From JBMNNS01 sp050942625 (GTDB lineage Bacteria; Bacillota; Dethiobacteria; DTU022; UBA8154), in contig JBMNNS010000006.1 of the NCBI GenBank assembly GCA_050942625.1, positions 1 through 37,457 on the forward strand: DNA of 37,457 bases, given 5' to 3'. The notes below the pieces were generated by a model. It worked only from the letters and a program-made list of their open reading frames with translations, was not told the origin of the DNA and made no database searches. Shown piece after piece: positions 21,856 through 29,454 of this stretch (positions are counted from its first letter, which is position 1; each line of letters opens with the position of its first letter). The translations under genes and the position numbers were made by a program.

Positions 21856-22485
21856 ATGGATATAAATGTATCTGAATATGATCGATTAGCAAAGGAGATT
21901 TATGCACCTGTCTACCCTGTGATAGCTGAACAAATAAAACAAAAAACCGGGATTACTGAAGGTGTTTGTGTGGATCTAGGTTGTGGAGGGGGTTATCTCG
22001 GAATTGCATTGGCCAAAATAACCAATTTAACTGTTAATTTATTTGATCTGCACCCTGAAATGCAGATTATCTGCGAGAGGAACATTTTGGAACATGGTTT
22101 GGCGGGCAGAGCGACTGCTGTGCTTGGTGATGTCCACGATCTTCCTTTTTTGGATCAGTCCATGGATCTGGTTATAAGCCGGGGCTCGATCTTTTTTTGG
22201 GACGATCTGGCTAAAGCATTCCAGGAAATCTATCGTGTTCTGGCCCCGGGAGGAAAGACCCTTCTGGGCGGTGGTTTCGGTACACCGGAGTTATTAGCCC
22301 AAATTACCGAAAAAATGAAACAAATAGATGGGAATACCTCCTGGATGGAATCCGTGAGAAAAAGGCTGGGCCCGTCCACCAAGGATAACTTTAGCGCCAT
22401 GTTGGAAAAAGCAGGCATACCTGACTACAAAATAGAGCAAAGTGAGATCGAACTGTGGGTTATCATGAGCCGGGAAATGGCCTAA
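21856..22485 (+). CDS. Class I SAM-dependent methyltransferase
   Basis: A 209-residue methyltransferase with motif I VDLGCGGGYLGIALA (39-53), the acidic loop NLFDLHPEMQ (motif II), DVHDLPFLDQSMDLVISRG (motifs III-IV) and a post-motif region RVLAPGGKTLLGGG. Such enzymes methylate small molecules, including quinones, metal chelators or toxic metalloids. The sequence has no substrate-specific signature. It is separated from the uptake operon by repeats but lies in the same orientation, and related ABC operons sometimes include such a gene, so a linked role is possible. The last codons and stop are duplicated at about 37.3 kb. Confidence 0.9.
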   Translation: MDINVSEYDRLAKEIYAPVYPVIAEQIKQKTGITEGVCVDLGCGGGYLGIALAKITNLTVNLFDLHPEMQIICERNILEHGLAGRATAVLGDVHDLPFLDQSMDLVISRGSIFFWDDLAKAFQEIYRVLAPGGKTLLGGGFGTPELLAQITEKMKQIDGNTSWMESVRKRLGPSTKDNFSAMLEKAGIPDYKIEQSEIELWVIMSREMA

Positions 22486-22488
22486 AAA

Positions 22489-22674
22489 GGTGTCAATAGA
22501 ACTGTCCGAGACCACTGAAAAAGTCCGTAACCCTGTCATTCTGAATGAACGAAGTGAATGAAGAATCTTTTAGCAGCTTAAAACCAAGATCCTTCGCTAT
22601 CGCTCAGGATGACAGTAGCGGCAGTTTTTTATAAAACCGGCTTTTTCAGTGGTTTCGAACCTTCCCCTGACACC
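22489..22674 (+). repeat. Dispersed MITE/REP-like repeat, copy C
   Basis: 186 bp starting 4 nt after the methyltransferase stop codon. Ends are GGTGTCAATAGAACTGTCC and CCTTCCCCTGACACC. Inner arms are GACCACTGAAAAAG and CTTTTTCAGTGGT, and the core is as in copy B. It is nearly identical to copy D at the right window edge, including flanking sequence. Confidence 0.82.
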
Positions 22675-22686
22675 TTGTTTTTTGCT

Positions 22687-22715
22687 TTGACATTTTGGAT
22701 CTTTAAGGATAAAAT
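22687..22715 (+). promoter_or_regulatory. Sigma-A promoter upstream of the CRISPR leader
   Basis: TTGACA (22687-22692), exactly 17 nt, TAAAAT (22710-22715). It lies 163 bp upstream of the first repeat and points into the array, so it is the best candidate for precursor crRNA transcription. Confidence 0.65.
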
Positions 22716-22716
22716 A

Positions 22717-22758
22717 TTGTCGATCCCCAATAGTGTAAAAATGCCGGGGGATCGACAA
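22717..22758. promoter_or_regulatory. Perfect 12-bp inverted repeat across the predicted start of array transcription
   Basis: TTGTCGATCCCC (22717-22728) and GGGGATCGACAA (22747-22758) are perfect reverse complements 18 bp apart, beginning 1 nt after the -10 box. As DNA it could be an operator covering the start site. As RNA it would make a 5' stem-loop. A T6 run (TGGTTTTTTAGG) follows 5 nt later, so it could also terminate incoming transcripts from the methyltransferase side. Confidence 0.6.
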
Positions 22759-22877
22759 AAATGGTTTTTTAGGAAAACACCATAAATATCGGCATAAACG
22801 GATCTCATCAAAATTATTAATACTCTTAATATTAAATATGTAATAATGAAACCATGACTTTCTGTATGTTCAAACGG
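22759..22877 (+). promoter_or_regulatory. CRISPR leader (AT-rich)
   Basis: A 119-bp AT-rich, non-coding stretch directly before the first repeat, with runs such as AATTATTAATACTC and AATATTAAATATGTAATAATG. Its position at the end carrying the newest-looking repeats, and the absence of genes, mark it as the leader. Confidence 0.65.
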
Positions 22878-25800
22878 GTTTCCAGCCTACATATAAGGAA
22901 TTGAAACTTAAGCGCTTCGAGAAGGTATTTATACCTTCTTTCAGTTTCCAGCCTACATATAAGGAATTGAAACTTCCTTCTGAATATAGTATAGCATCTT
23001 TTCCCCTGCGTTTCCAGCCTACCTATAAGGAATTGAAACATCGAAGATATTCTTTTAGTGGAAGGGCCATGCAATGTTTCCAGCCTACCTATAAGGAATT
23101 GAAACCCTAATCAACAAGGAGTTTATCCTTGAAGATTGGGGTTTCCAGCCTACCTATAAGGAATTGAAACTTTCTGGGTAACTGGCAAGGAATTTCTTAA
23201 GTTCTGGTTTCCAGCCTACCTATAAGGAATTGAAACATCCCCGGCTTGAGACAGAATTTCCCCTTTTTTGATGTTTCCAGCCTACCTATAAGGAATTGAA
23301 ACACCGCGCTGGTCCCCGGATGTAAGGCCGCCGGGGAACGGCGTTTCCAGCCTACCTATAAGGAATTGAAACACCCCTGTTATGCTATAATGCGCATCAA
23401 ACTTTACCCCGTTTCCAGCCTACCTATAAGGAATTGAAACATGGAAGGGCCATGCAATCGGCCGCATGTTTTTGCGTTTCCAGCCTACCTATAAGGAATT
23501 GAAACTGTAAATTCTGCAATTCTGGGAAATTCTGTAGTATGTTTCCAGCCTACCTATAAGGAATTGAAACTCATTACTGTTGTAGTTTGTCAATACTTTT
23601 TTCAAGTTTCCAGCCTACCTATAAGGAATTGAAACACTCTTTGAGAAGTTCCTGGTCTTCAAGGTATCCTTTTTGTTTCCAGCCTACCTATAAGGAATTG
23701 AAACAAATAAATTTAGCATTAAGCACGATTTCTTCTAACTGGTTTCCAGCCTACCTATAAGGAATTGAAACTCTGCTTCCCTTCCTTCCTTCCTTTCTGC
23801 TGCTTCGTTTCCAGCCTACCTATAAGGAATTGAAACTTATCATAGATATTTCCATGTTTTGGTAGCTAAATGGTTTCCAGCCTACCTATAAGGAATTGAA
23901 ACCCCAATCGGCAAGGTCAAACTCCTTGCCGATCAGGGTTTCCAGCCTACCTATAAGGAATTGAAACCCTGTTTTTTCCGATCGGCACCAAGACCAAAGA
24001 AAAAGTTTCCAGCCTACCTATAAGGAATTGAAACAACGAGTATGACGTATTTAAAGCATTGGAAAAAGTGGTTTCCAGCCTACCTATAAGGAATTGAAAC
24101 TCTATACAGACGACCATTATTGCAGCGGGCCAATTCCAGTTTCCAGCCTACCTATAAGGAATTGAAACGTAGAAGCCTTAACAGCACCGTTACCATCAAC
24201 TACCAGTTTCCAGCCTACCTATAAGGAATTGAAACATTCCACATGGCCCGCTGCAGGGCGTGCTTTTCGTCCGTTTCCAGCCTACCTATAAGGAATTGAA
24301 ACACAAAAAAACGCCGTTATAGCGCCTGCAGCATTTCTGGTTTCCAGCCTACCTATAAGGAATTGAAACTGAATAATTTTTTTTCTTTTTTCCATTCTCC
24401 TTTGAGTTTCCAGCCTACCTATAAGGAATTGAAACAGCGAAATGGGCAACATGAATGAGGAATTAGCTATTGTTTCCAGCCTACCTATAAGGAATTGAAA
24501 CCAGAAAAAGAAATTGTGTTTGTTGTCAGCGAGTATGGTTTCCAGCCTACCTATAAGGAATTGAAACATGTATCAGGCGGATATCGCCACCTGATACGTA
24601 CCCTGTTTCCAGCCTACCTATAAGGAATTGAAACTAAAGTGAAACAGCCAATCGAAACCTTCTTGGAAATCGTTTCCAGCCTACCTATAAGGAATTGAAA
24701 CATCTATATGAGGTTGAAGCCCTGGCATCCAGTACAGTTTCCAGCCTACCTATAAGGAATTGAAACTACATTCGCTTTAAGGTCGTAGCGTTACCGCTAC
24801 CCCTGTTTCCAGCCTACCTATAAGGAATTGAAACTCTGCTTCCCTTCCTTCCTTCCTTTCTGCTTCTCCGTTTCCAGCCTACCTATAAGGAATTGAAACT
24901 AAAATTTTGGGCTGTTTCACTTTTAGGGTTTCTGGCGTTTCCAGCCTACCTATAAGGAATTGAAACGTTCTACACGGTTGGCAGCGGGCCAATTCCACTG
25001 GGCCCGTTTCCAGCCTACCTATAAGGAATTGAAACATACGGGGATAAGAAGCTGCTTCCCTTCTCATTCCCTTCGTTTCCAGCCTACCTATAAGGAATTG
25101 AAACAAGTTTTTCGGCGAGGGGATACTTTAAAACTTCTGGTTTCCAGCCTACCTATAAGGAATTGAAACTTTTCAAAGGTGGTCAGGGCAGGGATATGCT
25201 CTCTCGGTTTCCAGCCTACCTATAAGGAATTGAAACTGACATTAGCATGGACGGTGCCACCGTCCATGCGGTGGGTTTCCAGCCTACCTATAAGGAATTG
25301 AAACGCGCCTCAATAGCTGCCACCAACTCCATCCTCTGGTGTTTCCAGCCTACCTATAAGGAATTGAAACGCTATCTGTCGTTGGACAAGGTCCAGTTCT
25401 TCGATCGTTTCCAGCCTACCTATAAGGAATTGAAACCATACAGGACGGGCAAGAAAGGATGTGAGTACTGTGTTTCCAGCCTACCTATAAGGAATTGAAA
25501 CAGTTTTTCTTGGCAGCAAGTATTGGCAGGCAGGGGGTTTCCAGCCTACCTATAAGGAATTGAAACAAAAAAAATAAGTATTTTTTCAAGTTTTTCTTGG
25601 CGTTTCCAGCCTACCTATAAGGAATTGAAACCTTGCGTAGCACGAAATGCCGTTTTCCTAGCGGCGGAGAGTTTCCAGCCTACCTATAAGGAATTGAAAC
25701 TATGGTAGCTTATAAAATTCTTAGTAGTTTCGCTTTGTTTCCAGCCTACCTATAAGGAATTGAAACTTCTTTTATTTTTTAAAACAAATAATATAAATAA

Positions 25801-26566
25801 TGTTTCCAGCCTACCTATAAGGAATTGAAACTATTCAATACGGCTTTAATACGGGGATAAGAAGCTGCGTTTCCAGCCTACCTATAAGGAATTGAAACCA
25901 TTTCATAAAATCACCTCTTAAATAAAATTTGTAAAAGTTTCCAGCCTACCTATAAGGAATTGAAACTATCGGGGTTTGACTTGTCCGCTCACTTGTCCAT
26001 TTGTTTCCAGCCTACCTATAAGGAATTGAAACTCCACATCGAGAGAGCATATCCCTGCCCTGACCACCTTTGTTTCCAGCCTACCTATAAGGAATTGAAA
26101 CTTTTTTTAATACCATAAAAGTTAATTGAAAAGTTAATTGTTTCCAGCCTACCTATAAGGAATTGAAACTGAGTTCGCTCGAGGTATTCACTATGGTGAG
26201 TACCTCGTTTCCAGCCTACCTATAAGGAATTGAAACTACTTCGTATAGCAGGAACGGCAATCGCTACGGCGGGTTTCCAGCCTACCTATAAGGAATTGAA
26301 ACAGTGTTTGAAGCGCCCATGCAAGGTGGCACTGTATTGTTTCCAGCCTACCTATAAGGAATTGAAACTGGATCCAGGTGGTGAAGCCAGGTGGGAGATC
26401 CGGGGTTTCCAGCCTACCTATAAGGAATTGAAACATGTGACCAGATCGGAGAAGGTATTTATCCGCCAAGTTTCCAGCCTACCTATAAGGAATTGAAACC
26501 AGAATGCATCGTCCTCTCTTACAAGATTATGGCATTGTTTCCAGCCTACCTATAAGGAATTGAAAT
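22878..26566 (+). CRISPR. CRISPR array: 56 repeats, 55 spacers, 30-bp repeat
   Basis: The 30-bp repeat starts GTTTCCAGCCTACC and ends TATAAGGAATTGAAAC. I counted 56 copies and 55 spacers of 35-40 bp (most 35-37). The 3' end ATTGAAAC is the usual 8-nt crRNA handle, so transcription runs left to right. Repeats 1 and 2 (22878, 22944) share one change, C to A at position 14. All others are uniform until the last (26537-26566), whose final C is T. A degenerate last repeat and a shared variant in the first two both place the leader at the left. The array ends 282 bp before the cmr operon. Several spacers overlap one another in target. No cas6 is visible in the window. Confidence 0.98.
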
Positions 26567-26647
26567 AATAAACTATATTTTATACTCTGCTGGCCTTGCA
26601 TTGACGCCGTTACTATCCTACCTGTCCTGAAAATTAAATGAACTTGG

Positions 26648-26691
26648 TTAATTTTTATCCTGCTGCTGGTGCCGCACAAGCGGCATGGGGG
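26648..26691. mobile_element. Solo IS21-type terminal sequence next to the array trailer
   Basis: TTAATTTTTATCC then TGCTGCTGGTGCCGCACAAG and CGGCATGGGGG matches 42 of 44 bases of 37258-37301, where the sequence forms the end of an IS21-type transposase remnant. The tip has a TGCCGC/GCGGCA hairpin. No transposase is left here. The rest of the 282-bp gap between array and cmr1 shows no gene, and I found no convincing promoter in it for the cmr operon. Confidence 0.6.
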
Positions 26692-26848
26692 TCTAAAAGG
26701 AATCTTTTGCAAGGTTCTACCAATGGTTTACCTATTCTAAAAATATTGTGGCAAACAAGCAGAATGCCATGATTGCTAAAAAATGCTTCTTATCGGCCTT
26801 GTGTGTTCAATAGTTGCAATAATAACAGCATAGGGGGGAGGTATTTAG

Positions 26849-27718
26849 GTGGCTGCTATTAATAAAACTACATATCTTTGTGAAGCAGTTACACCTATGT
26901 TTATTTATGGTGCTGCTTCTTTGGAGCTAAGGACATCTTCTTTAAAAGGTTTGGTTCGCTATTGGTGGCGGGCTTTAAACGGCCATCTGCCTGTAAAGGA
27001 GTTACGGGAAAAAGAGGAGTTGCTTTTTGGCTCCAGTGACGAAAAAGTTGGACGTTCTCCGGTCGTGTTGCGTATTATTCCGAGGGAGATGCAAATCAGT
27101 TCTGAGTATCTTTTGCCCCACCAAAATAGGGCCCCGGTTGAGGCTTTTTCAATTGGCTCCCAATTTCAGGTAATTATTACAAGCATGGGAACGTTTGATG
27201 AACACGCTGGTTATGAAGCAATTATCGAGGCGGCTTTGCTTCTGGGTGGGCTAGGGAGAAGGTCGCGTCGGGGGTTTGGTAGCGTAGCCATTATCGCTAA
27301 GGATAGTGCTAAAGACAGTATGCCGTACGCTGCACCACAGGACCTGCAGACCATAGCAGCGTTGTTGGATTCTGTTAATAAAGGCAAGTTTTGCATAAAG
27401 GAGGGCAAGATTGTATCACATGGTTTCGCCGGCGATTACCCCTACCTTAAAAGTGTCGAATTAGGGAAGGCTTACAACAATGCCCATGAATTGTTAATAC
27501 AAATTGGTACGGCCACTCATAATGTTTCAAAAGGAGGCTCTGATTATACAGGATTCTCCAAAGATAAAAGAAAATTGGCTTCACCGGTTTATGTTACTGT
27601 GTTAAGAATCGGATCGAATTACCATCCGCTGATCACTACTTTAAACACAGTTTTTGAACCGGAATACGTGCCTCGGGGAGCAGATAAACAAGCAGCTTTA
27701 AGGGAGGCGATTTTGTGA
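26849..27718 (+). CDS. cmr1: Type III-B RAMP protein Cmr1
   Basis: A 289-residue RAMP (Cas7-like) subunit that, in characterised Cmr complexes, sits at the 3' end of the crRNA-bound complex. The hallmark LKGLVRYWWRAL is at 32-43, with a further RAMP glycine-rich loop GGLGRRSRRGFGSV. The start is GTG with GGGAGG 7 nt upstream. Cmr1 proteins often contain two RAMP domains and exceed 350 residues, so this one is on the short side. First gene of the operon; its TGA overlaps the cas10 GTG by 4 nt. Confidence 0.92.
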   Translation: MAAINKTTYLCEAVTPMFIYGAASLELRTSSLKGLVRYWWRALNGHLPVKELREKEELLFGSSDEKVGRSPVVLRIIPREMQISSEYLLPHQNRAPVEAFSIGSQFQVIITSMGTFDEHAGYEAIIEAALLLGGLGRRSRRGFGSVAIIAKDSAKDSMPYAAPQDLQTIAALLDSVNKGKFCIKEGKIVSHGFAGDYPYLKSVELGKAYNNAHELLIQIGTATHNVSKGGSDYTGFSKDKRKLASPVYVTVLRIGSNYHPLITTLNTVFEPEYVPRGADKQAALREAIL

Positions 27719-29454
27719 CGCAGAGTTTATTACTTTTTACTTTTGGCCCTGTGCAATCTTTTATTGCCCGGGCACGAAAGACGCAAGATCTTTATGCCGG
27801 CAGTTATCTACTATCTCATTTGGCTCGCACTGCAGCTCAAGCCATGCAAGCTTCAGGCGGCCAATTAATTTTTCCTGATGTAGAATATGCTTCTTTACCA
27901 AACCGTTTGCTAGCCCTATATGAAACAACTGAACAAGAAGAGCAGGAAAGAATTGGTTTATCAATCGAAAAAGCTGTTAGAAGGGAATTCGAAGAGATAG
28001 GAGAGCATATACTGAACGCATTATCTTTGGCAAAACCGCGGGAGTTTGATTCTCAGCTAAAAAAACATCTGGAGATCTATTGGGTGTTTCACCCTTTAAG
28101 TAATGATACCTACCTGGAAGATTATAATAGCTTGACAGCTTATTTGTGGGCAGTGAAAAGAACAAGGATTTTTGGGCAGCTTATAGAAACCGGGCCAAAA
28201 TGTACTATAGGCGGTGAACATAATGTAGTGTTTTATCGCGAAAAGAAGAGTAGTAAACGTTTTAGGACCGGGCTTAAGCTACCAGATCGAATTCCCCAAA
28301 AATTTATGAAAGACGGGGAAGGGCTAGGGGCGGTTAATTTTATTAAACGGTGTGCCGAAATATATTTTGAGGCTCAACCGGAAAGTGACTTTGAAAAAGA
28401 GTTTCCCTCTACAGCCAGGGTTGCTTTTATGGACACCTGGCACCGGTTAGATCAAAAAGAACCTGAAAAGAAATGGCCGTGGCAGGGCATAGAAGAACAG
28501 CTAATTTTTGAAATGATAGAGAAAAATGGGGATATCCCCGACATTGAAGTTGATGAGGCTACCAGAGAAGTTTATGAACTGGTGCGTAATCATAAAGTGT
28601 GTCCATATTATGCAATTGTATGCTTTGATGGGGACGATATGGGCAAATTGTACGGCACTCCCGGTATAAAGCAAGGAACATCCCCATTGGAATTTCACAA
28701 AGAATTAAGCCGAAAATTACAGCGTTTTGCTAAAGTAGCGGCAAAGGAGGTTATTGTTTGGCCAAAGGGCCAGGTTGTATACGCTGGGGGCGAGGATTTT
28801 CTTGGTTTTCTAAACCTAAAGCATCTTTTTGAAGTAATGATAGAGCTAAGGGAGAGGTTTGGGCAGATAGATCTCGCTCCTTTTACAGACGAAAAACTGA
28901 CTTTTTCTGCCGGGATTGCGATTGCCCATTTTAAATCACCCCCATTATATGAAGTGTTAAAATGGGCCCGCCGCATGGAACAAGCTGCAAAAGATATAGA
29001 CAGCGGCAAAGATGCTTTCGGCTTGGCTGTTATAAAACGTAGCGGTGAGGTCAACTCTTCTATCTATAAATGGCGAGCGGGTAACCAATGGCTGCCACAA
29101 ATATACAACGAATTAGTTGGTCATTTACAAAGGAGAGAATTTTCCCCATCCTTCATACGTTATCTAAATTTAAGTTTATCCAGACTAATTAGTGACGATG
29201 GTTATTTTGAGGGGGACGAGCAGATCGTAAAGGCTGAGATAAAGCGGTTAGTGGGAAGGGCTTCGTTGTTGACAGAAAAGAATGAAGAAGATAAGCGAGT
29301 TTTTGGGGATGGAGGGGATGCTACTACTATTACTATAGAGGAAATGGTTAACAAGGTGGAGATGTTATATAAAAATAGTCAAAGCCAAGGGATTAGAAAT
29401 TTTTTTGACGCTTTAAATATCGTAGCTTTTTTGGAGAGGGTGATGGAGCCTTGA
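27715..29454 (+). CDS. cmr2: Cas10/Cmr2, HD-less form with GGED palm motif
   Basis: A 579-residue large subunit of the type III-B complex. It begins directly with the first palm-like domain (LLLFTFGPVQSFIARARKTQ, DLYAGSYLLSHLA), so the N-terminal HD nuclease domain of long Cmr2 proteins (roughly 200 residues) is absent. The second palm has VCFDGDDMGKLYG (Asp305, Asp307, Asp308), the loop YAGGEDFLGFL (GGED at 358-361, in place of the usual GGDD) and FSAGIAIAHFKSPPLYEVL. The metal-binding acidic residues are retained with Asp to Glu at one site, so nucleotide cyclisation remains plausible, while target-activated DNA cleavage by an HD site is not. GTG start, coupled by GTGA overlap to cmr1 and TTGA overlap to cmr3. 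Confidence 0.93.
   Translation: MTQSLLLFTFGPVQSFIARARKTQDLYAGSYLLSHLARTAAQAMQASGGQLIFPDVEYASLPNRLLALYETTEQEEQERIGLSIEKAVRREFEEIGEHILNALSLAKPREFDSQLKKHLEIYWVFHPLSNDTYLEDYNSLTAYLWAVKRTRIFGQLIETGPKCTIGGEHNVVFYREKKSSKRFRTGLKLPDRIPQKFMKDGEGLGAVNFIKRCAEIYFEAQPESDFEKEFPSTARVAFMDTWHRLDQKEPEKKWPWQGIEEQLIFEMIEKNGDIPDIEVDEATREVYELVRNHKVCPYYAIVCFDGDDMGKLYGTPGIKQGTSPLEFHKELSRKLQRFAKVAAKEVIVWPKGQVVYAGGEDFLGFLNLKHLFEVMIELRERFGQIDLAPFTDEKLTFSAGIAIAHFKSPPLYEVLKWARRMEQAAKDIDSGKDAFGLAVIKRSGEVNSSIYKWRAGNQWLPQIYNELVGHLQRREFSPSFIRYLNLSLSRLISDDGYFEGDEQIVKAEIKRLVGRASLLTEKNEEDKRVFGDGGDATTITIEEMVNKVEMLYKNSQSQGIRNFFDALNIVAFLERVMEP

Noticed and set aside
24635..24936. Spacers 27 and 31 share 14 nt (AAAGTGAAACAGCC) in opposite orientation; spacers 1 and 54 share GAGAAGGTATTTAT.
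   Set aside because: Suggestive of related targets but too short to claim alongside the longer overlaps.
22832..26712. Open frames on both strands inside the CRISPR array, giving peptides with repeated FQFLIGRLET or FQPTYKELK.
   Set aside because: They are translations of the 30-bp repeat, whose length is a multiple of three, not genes.
13626..26821. TCAATAGTTGCAATA occurs upstream of both the small coiled-coil gene (about 13627) and cmr1 (about 26807).
   Set aside because: Only two copies, with no symmetry and different distances to the start codons; could be chance in AT-rich DNA.
26567..26848. Promoter for the cmr operon between array and cmr1.
   Set aside because: TTGCAA/TATTCT and TTCTAC/TAAAAA pairs have poor spacing or hexamers; transcription may continue from the array or start at an unrecognised site.
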